Positions 35,236 to 42,931 of a stretch of 64,000 bases of DNA are shown piece after piece (within the stretch, counting starts at the first letter, position 1; every line of letters begins with the position of its first letter). Position numbers and translations under genes: made by a program. This DNA is from JBGSKV01 sp041740975 (lineage in GTDB: Bacteria > Bdellovibrionota_B > Oligoflexia > Oligoflexales > JALZUQ01), in NCBI GenBank assembly GCA_041740975.1, contig JBGSKV010000083.1, positions 94,649 to 158,648 on the forward strand. The letters run 5' to 3'. Below the pieces are notes generated by a model. That model saw only the letters and a program-made list of their open reading frames with translations, did not search any database and was not told the DNA's origin.

Positions 35236-36036
35236 TTATATCACCTTCGCTTCGTTTCTGAGAAGTTTAACAACTTTATCAACCATATCTTCGAGCGGCT
35301 CACCTTTGAAAACTTTCCCCGGTGGTTTTTCGGCTGGAGGCTGAAAGTTTTGAAATTTCGCTTTGTTTTTTGCAAGCAGTACTGCGCCATCAAACCCCAA
35401 ATCGGCAGGAGTTTTAACATCGCACTGTTTTTTACGGGCTTTCATAATACCAGGAAGCGACGTGTAACGCGGAGAGTTTAAAGATTTATGAGCACCCAAT
35501 ACAACTGGCAATTTAACTTCATAAACTTCCGTTTGTCCGCCTTCGACTTCACGTTCGACTTTGGCCGTTTCGCCATTGACTTCGAGTTTTGTGACGACAT
35601 TGACGTGAGGCAACCCTAAAACTTCGGCGACCATAGTGAGAACATGCATGTTATCGTCATCAATAGCTTGCTTGCCACCCAAAATGATTTGCGGACTTTC
35701 CGCTTTAACAGCTGCGGCAAGTAAACGCGCGACATTTGCCGAGTCGAGACTTTCGCATCCTTGATTATCAATAATGATGGCGCGATCAGCGCCCATGGCA
35801 AGGCCTTTGACGACAACTTCTTTATTGGTCTGAGAAGTAAATGTGCAAAGAACAACTTCGGTTAGCTTGCCGGCTTCTTTTAATTTGAGAGCCTCTTCAA
35901 TGGCAAACTCATCGTAAGGATTAATAATAAATTTTGTGCTGGCGTGATCGATTGCTTTTCGATCGGAAGTCAGCATGATTTTCGCCTCGGTATCTGGCGT
36001 TGGCTTAATAAGTACCAGTGCTTTCACGTGATCCAT
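35236..36036 (-). CDS. etfB: Electron transfer flavoprotein beta subunit
   Basis: 266 residues. Val-Leu-Ile-Lys-Pro-Thr-Pro-Asp begins the AMP-binding domain, and Asn-Pro-Tyr-Asp-Glu-Phe-Ala-Ile-Glu-Glu-Ala-Leu near 38-49 is the family motif. Gly-Ala-Asp-Arg-Ala-Ile-Ile and Gly-Lys-Gln-Ala-Ile-Asp-Asp-Asp also fit. The recognition loop Lys-Ala-Arg-Lys-Lys is near 200. First gene of the run etfB-etfA-msrB-RNase-Z-like-lysR-hldD. No ETF dehydrogenase partner is adjacent. The upstream region to the mltD-like gene contains the long inverted repeat. Confidence 0.95.
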   Translation of the reverse strand: MDHVKALVLIKPTPDTEAKIMLTSDRKAIDHASTKFIINPYDEFAIEEALKLKEAGKLTEVVLCTFTSQTNKEVVVKGLAMGADRAIIIDNQGCESLDSANVARLLAAAVKAESPQIILGGKQAIDDDNMHVLTMVAEVLGLPHVNVVTKLEVNGETAKVEREVEGGQTEVYEVKLPVVLGAHKSLNSPRYTSLPGIMKARKKQCDVKTPADLGFDGAVLLAKNKAKFQNFQPPAEKPPGKVFKGEPLEDMVDKVVKLLRNEAKVI

Positions 36037-36115
36037 CCTCTAATCATCTGGGTGTATGCTGCGCATAAAAATGGCACGGCCGAGATTACCAAGGATGATA
36101 TCAAACCTCAACAGC

Positions 36116-36227
36116 TTCGATAATTCGGGGACACATAACTAAATTGTTTAAAAAAAGAACTACAAACTTAACATAGTTTGTAGTTCTTTTTTTAAACAAT
36201 TTAGTTATGTGTCCCCGAATTATCGAA
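36116..36227. repeat. Perfect 53-base inverted repeat with 6-base loop
   Basis: Left arm 36116-36168 and right arm 36175-36227 are exact reverse complements; the loop is 36169-36174. Base-by-base pairing from 36168/36175 out to 36116/36227 shows no mismatch. The outer part contains TCGGGGACAC and the inner part is A/T-rich. The right end runs 8 bases into the 3' end of the minus-strand mltD-like gene and supplies its TAA stop (36220-36222). The element lies between that gene and etfB. A related element is at 55747-55858. Confidence 0.97.
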
Positions 36228-37572
36228 TAACTTCGACGTCGGGTACAGGAATGGCAATTTTTTTGCCGATGATAAGCCGATTGGCGCGGAGTTGAGCATT
36301 CATGGAACTGATAAGTTTACGAGTCACGCCATACTGCTGAGCCAAGCGAATCATGGTGTCACCCCGACGAATCGTGTGCATTTTGATGTCTTTTATTTTC
36401 AGCGCTGGCAAAGTTGGAGCGACAGAGGCAAACAGAGGAATTTTGTGGTTGGGAATGCGCAATGAGTAGTTTTTGCGATTGGGGGGCGTTACGTCGCGGC
36501 GAATCTCCGGGTTCCATTTCCTAAGTTTCACTAGAGGCACGTTCAAGGCATTGGAAACATCCGATAAACGAATCGCACGGTTGAGCGTCACTTTCCCTGT
36601 CGGCAGGTCGAATGCCGGATCACCCTTAACCTGAAAACCGAAATTCTTAGGATTCTGCGAAATCAAATAAGCCGCCAAAAACTTGGGGACGTATTCTTTT
36701 GTTTCCAGACGAATATGACTTGTCTTTGCGATATCCCAGAAAGTGGAATAGCCAGACTTACGCATAGCTCGGCGTATTTTTCCCGGTCCGGCGTTATACG
36801 CTGCGAAAGCCAGGTACCAACTGCCAAAGTCTTTGTAGAGATCAATGAGTAAGCGTGCAGCGGCAACAGTTGACTTGACCGGGTCGCGACGTTCGTCCAC
36901 CCAATGGTCGAGATTCAAATTATAGTTCTTCGCCGTCCCACTCATAAACTGCCAGGTGCCGGTCGCACTAGCACTGCTATATGCATGATTGCTAAAACCG
37001 GACTCGATCATGGCCATATTGGTTAATTCGGGAGGCAAGCCGTTTTCCAAAAGAACCGGAATAATAAGGCCCTTTACGGATTCGGCGCGGACCAGCCACG
37101 TCAAAAAAGAACGACGTCCGGGGCCTGTAAAATAGTTTAGCCACTTTTCGACACTAGCGTTGTATTCAACCGGTAGGCCTGAAACTTTAACGAAAAAAGT
37201 TGGATGATTGAGTTGCGCGCGCGCGACATGGATCGCTTCATTTTCTAAGGAGCGCTCCACAGCCTTGCGCTGGCGGTTCGTCCGACGCCCAGCAAAACGC
37301 TTCTTCGTGTCATCCGAACTTAGGAACCGATCCTTCAAATACTGCGCGTAAACCGAGTCATCACAAAAAATATGGGCGTCAGGCGTAGTCTCAAGGTGGA
37401 GGTTTCGTTCAATAACAAATGAAGCCCCATGGTCATCGTCGGCGAGTGAAATCATTCCATCCGACGCAATATCCGGCGCACCATAGGTGTCCTTTACATT
37501 GATCTCTGGCTGGGTGGATTTGCAGGCACTCGCGGAAAACAGGACGGCAATGGTGAGTAAAAATTGTCTCAT
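36220..37572 (-). CDS. MltD-like membrane-bound lytic transglycosylase lipoprotein with LysM
   Basis: 450 residues. A lipoprotein signal ends in Ser-Ala-Cys at about residue 17. The SLT domain covers about 155-300, with the catalytic Glu in Met-Ile-Glu-Ser-Gly-Phe-Ser, then Gly-Thr-Trp-Gln-Phe-Met and Ala-Ala-Tyr-Asn-Ala-Gly-Pro-Gly. One clear LysM domain is at the C-terminus (Ile-Arg-Arg-Gly-Asp-Thr start), and a degenerate LysM-like segment comes before it. MltD cuts glycan strands to anhydro-muropeptides. E. coli MltD has two LysM repeats. The last residues are encoded inside the inverted repeat. Confidence 0.9.
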   Translation of the reverse strand: MRQFLLTIAVLFSASACKSTQPEINVKDTYGAPDIASDGMISLADDDHGASFVIERNLHLETTPDAHIFCDDSVYAQYLKDRFLSSDDTKKRFAGRRTNRQRKAVERSLENEAIHVARAQLNHPTFFVKVSGLPVEYNASVEKWLNYFTGPGRRSFLTWLVRAESVKGLIIPVLLENGLPPELTNMAMIESGFSNHAYSSASATGTWQFMSGTAKNYNLNLDHWVDERRDPVKSTVAAARLLIDLYKDFGSWYLAFAAYNAGPGKIRRAMRKSGYSTFWDIAKTSHIRLETKEYVPKFLAAYLISQNPKNFGFQVKGDPAFDLPTGKVTLNRAIRLSDVSNALNVPLVKLRKWNPEIRRDVTPPNRKNYSLRIPNHKIPLFASVAPTLPALKIKDIKMHTIRRGDTMIRLAQQYGVTRKLISSMNAQLRANRLIIGKKIAIPVPDVEVIR

Positions 37573-37698
37573 GTCGTCCCAACAAAAAATAATCAGCGTT
37601 AGACTTTAGGTTATCGACTTCATGAAAGCCACGCAAGACTCAATGCCCGTAAAATGCATCAAATCGTTGGAAGAGAAGGCGTTGCAGTGTTTTTGCGA

Positions 37699-38565
37699 TT
37701 AGTGAGCGATGCTATTGGATATCTGATAGACGAAGGTCGCGTTAACGAGAAGCACGTCCTTTTTATAGGAGGCGGGTAGTTTGCCAAACGGTTGCGCCAG
37801 TTTAATAGCTTCAACGATGGCATCGTCCAAAACTTTAAACCCAGACGTTTTTCGAACCCTAATAAAAGTAAGTTCACCCGATCGCGCCACTTTAAATTGC
37901 AAATCAACTTTGCCCTGCAAGCCAGCTCGAACGGCAGACATCGGATAAACCCAGGTCAGTTCGATGGCTTTACGCATTTGCGTGAAGTAGCCAAGAAATC
38001 GGTACTCACGCGTATTGATGTCAACAGCGTCGCCTTCTTCCAGATTGGGATCATCCAAATAATCGACGTAACCGGCATTGGGATTGCCAGATGTGTTCAG
38101 CGGTAAGAACTTTTCGTACGGACGCGAATTGTCCTGCATTAAGAACTTGCCACCCATATCTGTCAACTTTTGTTCGGTCTGGGGATTTGGCCGTTTAGAT
38201 CCCTTAGGGCCAGCCTCGCCAGCATCAGCACCCTTTGGGCGGGGGATGTTTTGGGAAACTCGTGTTTGTTTCTTAGTTTGATGGTTTTGGGCGCCTAGGT
38301 AAGACGCATCTTTCGGGGGTTCTGTGGGTTTGAGTTTTGCTTCGGCAATTTTTTGGGCGATGTCATCCGTGGTTGGTTGCATGGTGATTTTGACATTATT
38401 TTTTGCATTGTTTTGCGATTTGTCCCAAATAGGGCGCTGATTCAAGTTCACGTAGGAAAGGGCGTGCACGAGCAAAGAAATGACCAAGGCGATCCAAAAG
38501 AGACCAAAACCCTGACGTATTCTTGCTTTTCGAAGTTTGGATGGCCTATTAAGGTTTGTATCCAT
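37699..38565 (-). CDS. TonB-like C-terminal domain protein
   Basis: 288 residues. One membrane helix near residues 22-40 follows a basic start, then comes a Pro/Lys-rich disordered stretch (about 45-150) and a C-terminal TonB domain (about 200-285) with Gly-Leu-Gln-Gly-Lys-Val-Asp-Leu-Gln-Phe and a Leu-Asp-Asp-Ala-Ile-Val-Glu-Ala motif. The protein would span the periplasm and could transmit force from an ExbB/ExbD-type motor to an outer-membrane partner. No exbB/exbD is next to it. It is divergent from bamD. Confidence 0.85.
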   Translation of the reverse strand: MDTNLNRPSKLRKARIRQGFGLFWIALVISLLVHALSYVNLNQRPIWDKSQNNAKNNVKITMQPTTDDIAQKIAEAKLKPTEPPKDASYLGAQNHQTKKQTRVSQNIPRPKGADAGEAGPKGSKRPNPQTEQKLTDMGGKFLMQDNSRPYEKFLPLNTSGNPNAGYVDYLDDPNLEEGDAVDINTREYRFLGYFTQMRKAIELTWVYPMSAVRAGLQGKVDLQFKVARSGELTFIRVRKTSGFKVLDDAIVEAIKLAQPFGKLPASYKKDVLLVNATFVYQISNSIAH

Positions 38566-38705
38566 GGCCTATATAGCTCTTAATGTGGTAAAATTGAGCA
38601 TTGTACACAGCCTATTTCTGCCCTATTGTGCTTTAATCTATATCGGCAAAACAGTGCCTATATGTAGCAGCTCATGACAAACACTAACACGGAGAAGGTG
38701 AAGCC

Positions 38706-39479
38706 GTGCGAATGAAGAATATTTTCTCAATAATTTTAGTTACTTTGGTCATATCGCTGATCCAGGGTTGTTCCGTTCGGGGCTTCGATGAAAACGATTC
38801 ATCGGGAAACTTCAAATCTGCGGAAGAGACTTACAAGAGCGGCAGTTATGAAATGGCGATCACGGAACTTCGCGAGTTTATCGCGCGCTTCCCTTACAGC
38901 CAACACACAGCAGAAGCCGAGTTGATGGTGGCGAACAGTTATTTCGAACTCGCGCAATACGAAGATGCGGTTTTCGAATATGAGCAGTTTGTGAAACTCC
39001 ACCCCGTGCATCCCGAGATTGATTTTGCAATGTATAGAGTCGGTGAAAGCTATTGGATGGAAGCTCCAGAGGATATTGACCGCGAACAAGAGTTTACCAA
39101 GCGGGCCATGGCCGAATGGGAAAAGCTGATCGCAAAATCTCCGAACGGGAAGTACACCGCACTGGCTAAGAAGCAGATAGAGTTAGGCATGCGACGCCTT
39201 GCTGAGAGCGAACAGTTTATTGCGCGATTCTACTGTAAGCAGGGGATCTACCACGCCTGTGCTCAAAGGTACTTGGCGATTATAGACAAGTTTGGACGCT
39301 ACCCAGAGATTGCAAATGACGCCAAGAAGAAGGCCGCCGGGGCTTTGGTCGAATTAGCTGAGGAAAAAAAGAAAAATCCAGATAAAATAGATAATCTATA
39401 CTTTAGAGATTATAGCGCTGCTCAACTTGCGGGGATGGCGCAAAAGCTAGTTTCCGATCAACAGGGTGACAAAAAGTAA
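38706..39479 (+). CDS. bamD: Outer membrane assembly lipoprotein BamD
   Basis: 257 residues. The lipoprotein signal ends at Ile-Gln-Gly-Cys-Ser (Cys near 22). The first TPR pair has the BamD pattern Ala-Glu-Glu-Thr-Tyr-Lys-Ser-Gly-Ser-Tyr and Phe-Ile-Ala-Arg-Phe-Pro-Tyr-Ser, then Val-Lys-Leu-His-Pro-Val-His-Pro. It acts in the BAM complex that inserts beta-barrels. The GTG at 38706 is preferred over ATG 38712 because GGAGAAGG is 8-9 bases upstream of the GTG. The stop overlaps the next start (TAATG), so translation is coupled to the PBP-like gene. Confidence 0.9.
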   Translation: MRMKNIFSIILVTLVISLIQGCSVRGFDENDSSGNFKSAEETYKSGSYEMAITELREFIARFPYSQHTAEAELMVANSYFELAQYEDAVFEYEQFVKLHPVHPEIDFAMYRVGESYWMEAPEDIDREQEFTKRAMAEWEKLIAKSPNGKYTALAKKQIELGMRRLAESEQFIARFYCKQGIYHACAQRYLAIIDKFGRYPEIANDAKKKAAGALVELAEEKKKNPDKIDNLYFRDYSAAQLAGMAQKLVSDQQGDKK

Positions 39480-41254
39480 TGAAAAAGTTTTTGCTTATTG
39501 CGGCCAGTGTAGTTGGGGTTGTTTTATTTTCTGTTTTTATCTTGTGGGCAATCTCCCCGTCATCGGCAACCATCATTGATAACTTTAAAGACGCTAAGGC
39601 TCAACAGCCTACCGTAATCTACGACAAGAATGGCACGCAGTTAGAAGTTTCCGGTGAAGGAAACTACCGATACATGCCTTTCGCGCGCATTCCACAGTAT
39701 TTAAAAAATGCGTTTGTGAGTGCCCAAGACCCGAATTTTTTTGCCCACAATGGCTCCGATCTCATTGCTAGTATCCGTGCCCAACGCAAAAAAAGTAAGG
39801 GCGATGATCAGGGGCGATATGTGGGCTATACGCTGACGCAACGATTTGTCTCCTCAGTCCTTTATCAACAACCTCTCAATATATTTCAAAAGTCACAGGT
39901 TTATTTTGGCGCTAAGAAGTTGGAGAGCGCTCACTCTAAAGACGAAATTTTCGAATATTTTTTGAATTCAGTGGAGTTCGGCGAAGGTGTGCGAGGAGTT
40001 GAGACTGCCTCTGTGTACTACTTCGGCAAATCCTGCACGGATATTAATGAAGCAGAGGCGGCGTTTTTAGCGGCTTTGTCTGTATTGCCGGGGGATGTGG
40101 ATGTTCGGCGTAACTTTGCGTTGATCAAGTCTCGCCAGCTTTTGATTATTCAAGAAATGGCGCAGAATAAATTCGTAAACTTTAAAGACATCAGTTTTTG
40201 GTACAAAAAAACAATTAAGCTTCAATCCGTTTTGGGCGCGACTGACGAAGGTAGCGGTTCTTCTGCGGTGAACCAGTTTATTTTTGCAAAACTCAAAGAA
40301 CTGGGAATCGACCAACAAGGGATCGAAGTTCATACGACTCTCGACGCCAGCCGAATCAAAATGGCGAAGGCTTTAGAGAAGTCCGTTCGTGATCGCGGGA
40401 TTGGTTTTAGTTCTCCGGTTACCATGCAACTTGAAATACTCGATACGGATCCATATACAGGTGCAATTCGCGCCTTAGTCGTTTCTGGCGCTGAGTCGAT
40501 GGGACAAACGTTTTCATTGGGCGATCAGATAAAAGATCCCGCCCTTCCTGCTGCCTTGGCCTCTGGCAATGATTTGCTTTCGAAAATTTCATGGGACAAG
40601 CCGAGTTACTACGACGCTTATTTTAGTTCTCCCATGGATTTGATTGCACCCCATCAAGAACAAATCATCGATTATTTGCAGTCCGTACGCATTCAGCAAG
40701 TAGCTGATGTGCCTCTAGCAGAACAAAAAATTTCGCTTACCGATCTTGCTCGGATTAGCTCGCCCTTCTTAAATGAAGGTCAATTTGTGGATCCGTATAT
40801 TATTACCCGCGTCAAGAATGTCGCCGGCGACGTATTATACGAACGCGCACCGACGCAAGCGGAAGAGGTATTGAAGCCTCAGTATGCATTTCTTGTCAAG
40901 ACCATGTGGAATCATTATTCACGTTACGTTCTAAAGGTTGGGACACCTTCGACTGTGATGTCGGGCTACCTTAGCAACCAGAATCGCGAAGCTTGTTTTC
41001 AGGTCGCCGAAGGTGATACGGATCTTGTGTCTGTTTGGGCCGGTCAAAATGATGGCAGAGGCCGCTTCGTAAACAAAAGCAAAGGTGTCCTCGAAAGTAT
41101 CGCTAGCCACTGGGCTTATAGTTATGATGCTTCGAAGAAAAATGAATCCCAGGAACCTCCGCCAACTGGCATTTCATTCAAAAAAGTTAGACAAGAAAAC
41201 TGGGGGATCAGCGCCGCATCGCAGGTCCGTAATATTCCCTTCGTCAATCTATAG
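39479..41254 (+). CDS. Class A PBP homologue lacking catalytic residues (pseudo-PBP)
   Basis: 591 residues with an N-terminal anchor, a GT51-like domain (about 60-215) and a transpeptidase-like domain (about 290-530). The GT51 motif Glu-Asp-x-x-Phe-x-x-His reads Gln-Asp-Pro-Asn-Phe-Phe-Ala-His, so the catalytic Glu is Gln83. The second catalytic Glu of the Lys-x-x-Glu-x-x-x-Ala motif is apparently Val141, and Gly-Gly-Ser-Thr-x-Thr-Gln-Gln is degraded to Tyr-Thr-Leu-Thr-Gln-Arg. No Ser-x-x-Lys is seen in the expected place, and Lys-Thr-Gly reads Lys-Val-Gly. The reading frame is intact, so it is a maintained pseudoenzyme rather than a decaying gene. It is coupled to bamD and murJ. Confidence 0.8.
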   Translation: MKKFLLIAASVVGVVLFSVFILWAISPSSATIIDNFKDAKAQQPTVIYDKNGTQLEVSGEGNYRYMPFARIPQYLKNAFVSAQDPNFFAHNGSDLIASIRAQRKKSKGDDQGRYVGYTLTQRFVSSVLYQQPLNIFQKSQVYFGAKKLESAHSKDEIFEYFLNSVEFGEGVRGVETASVYYFGKSCTDINEAEAAFLAALSVLPGDVDVRRNFALIKSRQLLIIQEMAQNKFVNFKDISFWYKKTIKLQSVLGATDEGSGSSAVNQFIFAKLKELGIDQQGIEVHTTLDASRIKMAKALEKSVRDRGIGFSSPVTMQLEILDTDPYTGAIRALVVSGAESMGQTFSLGDQIKDPALPAALASGNDLLSKISWDKPSYYDAYFSSPMDLIAPHQEQIIDYLQSVRIQQVADVPLAEQKISLTDLARISSPFLNEGQFVDPYIITRVKNVAGDVLYERAPTQAEEVLKPQYAFLVKTMWNHYSRYVLKVGTPSTVMSGYLSNQNREACFQVAEGDTDLVSVWAGQNDGRGRFVNKSKGVLESIASHWAYSYDASKKNESQEPPPTGISFKKVRQENWGISAASQVRNIPFVNL

Positions 41255-41265
41255 GTGAGGTGTCT

Positions 41266-42876
41266 TTGGCACTTGCTCGTTCCAGTGCGTACTTTGCAGT
41301 AGGTACGCTGATTAGTCGGGTAAGCGGTCTGGCACGCGACACAGTAGTGGTAGCATTCTTTGGTGCGTCAGCTGTGCATGATGCATTCCTGGTCGCGTTT
41401 CGCATACCCAATCTTTTTCGTGAAATGCTTGCCGAAGGTGCTCTCGCTAATGCCTTTACCAAAGTTTACAGCGAACTTCGGGTTTCGGATGAAAAAGCGG
41501 CCGAAACTTTCTTCATCAAATCATTTCAATTTGTTTTTCTTATTGGGATTTTGATTTCTGCGATTGGTTTCGTGGGAGCGCCGCTTTTTGTCGATATGAT
41601 GACGATGTTTGGTGATTCGTCAGAGGTTTTTCGTGACAACGCGATAGGCCTCACAAGAATTCTGTTTCCTTTTTTGCCAATCATGATGCTGGGAAGTTTG
41701 GTAACGGGTGCGCTTTACGAGCGGGGTCGATTTTTTCTGACCGCCGTCGCGCCGATTGGTTTCAATATTTTTTATATTGTCGGAGCAGCATGTTTTGGTC
41801 CGCTACTCGTTGCCTATGGACCGGCGTGGATCGAGACACTTTTCGCCGATAAGATGGCCGTAGGCTTAGCGCTAGGTGTCCTGATGGGTGGTTTAGCTCA
41901 GGTTTCTTTGAATGCCTATATTCTTTGGAAACCACTTATTTCGAAGACTTTTCATGTCGCTGATAAGCACCTTTGGACACCCGAAATCAAAAGAACTTTT
42001 TTGCTGATGGCGCCTGCGGCGATTGCTGCAAGTACCGGTCCCATCAACCAGCTGGTAAATACGAATTTTGCGACTAGTTTAGAAACAGGGACCGTGACTT
42101 GGCTGAATTATTCTTTTCGTCTTTTGCAACTTCCTATCGGCGTCTTTGCGGTAGCGATCGGCGTAGCTATTCTTCCGACCCTAACCAAAGATATTGCACG
42201 GGCTAATAAGACGGTTGATCAACGGGCAAGCCAGACTCTTCAAAAAGGTTGTGAACTGATTTTGTGGGTGATTTTCCCATGCTGGATTTTTATTTTATTT
42301 AATTCGAAAGATATGATTGAACTCCTATTTGGTTACGGCAAATTTACTGAGCGTGATGTCGCACAAACTGCTGAAGCTTTACATGCTTATAGTATGGGGC
42401 TTCTTGGATACGCTTTGATCAAGGTTTTTGTAAGTTTTTATTATGCGGTTGAGCGCACGGGGTTTGCTTTGAAAATCGCTGCATTTTCGGTAGCAGTGAA
42501 CTTTATTGGAAACTACCTCTTCGTGAAGACTTATGGACACGTAGGGTTGGCTATGACGAGTTCGGTCACTCTGAGTTTTAATGCACTATGCTTGTTAATC
42601 GGGCTACGTAAATTCAATATCCTCTGGACAAGGGATCGACTAGTCGCTTGTATCCTGTTAGTGCTTCTGTCGAGTGGTATCGCCTTTGGCGGCCAGCATC
42701 TTATTTCACGATTTGCACTAAGAGAACACCTTGTCGACATGGATGGAAAGCTTCAGGCGCTAGCTATGCTAGTTGCGAATGGCACCTGGGTGGTGTTAGT
42801 ATTTGCAGCGCTCGGATTTATATACTTTCGCAAGCTGAAGTTTGAATCTTCAGCTACTCATCCAATGGGTGCATAA
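41266..42876 (+). CDS. murJ: Lipid II flippase MurJ
   Basis: 536 residues, about fourteen membrane helices, MOP superfamily. The N-terminal Leu-Ile-Ser-Arg-Val-Ser-Gly-Leu-Ala-Arg-Asp and Asp-Ala-Phe-Leu-Val-Ala-Phe-Arg-Ile-Pro-Asn are MurJ/MviN hallmarks. MurJ flips lipid II for peptidoglycan synthesis. A TTG start at 41266 is chosen because AGGTGAGG ends five bases before it; a GTG at 41260 is in frame but its ribosome site would be too close. It begins 11 bases after the pseudo-PBP stop. Confidence 0.92.
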   Translation: MALARSSAYFAVGTLISRVSGLARDTVVVAFFGASAVHDAFLVAFRIPNLFREMLAEGALANAFTKVYSELRVSDEKAAETFFIKSFQFVFLIGILISAIGFVGAPLFVDMMTMFGDSSEVFRDNAIGLTRILFPFLPIMMLGSLVTGALYERGRFFLTAVAPIGFNIFYIVGAACFGPLLVAYGPAWIETLFADKMAVGLALGVLMGGLAQVSLNAYILWKPLISKTFHVADKHLWTPEIKRTFLLMAPAAIAASTGPINQLVNTNFATSLETGTVTWLNYSFRLLQLPIGVFAVAIGVAILPTLTKDIARANKTVDQRASQTLQKGCELILWVIFPCWIFILFNSKDMIELLFGYGKFTERDVAQTAEALHAYSMGLLGYALIKVFVSFYYAVERTGFALKIAAFSVAVNFIGNYLFVKTYGHVGLAMTSSVTLSFNALCLLIGLRKFNILWTRDRLVACILLVLLSSGIAFGGQHLISRFALREHLVDMDGKLQALAMLVANGTWVVLVFAALGFIYFRKLKFESSATHPMGA

Positions 42877-42887
42877 AAATAGCTGAG

Positions 42888-42917
42888 CACTTTAGGCACC
42901 ACTTTAGGCATTAGGCA
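42888..42917 (+). repeat. Short tandem repeat upstream of icmF
   Basis: CACTTTAGGCA occurs at 42888-42898 and 42900-42910, and TTAGGCA recurs at 42911-42917, giving three TTAGGCA copies in 26 bases. The block ends 14 bases before the icmF start codon, just ahead of its ribosome site (AAAGGAAG). It may be an operator or a slippage product. Confidence 0.6.
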
Positions 42918-42931
42918 CTAAAAGGAAGACT

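Noticed and set aside
42877..42931. Cobalamin riboswitch upstream of icmF
   Set aside because: The gap is only 55 bases and lacks the conserved B12-box; only the short TTAGGCA repeats are there.
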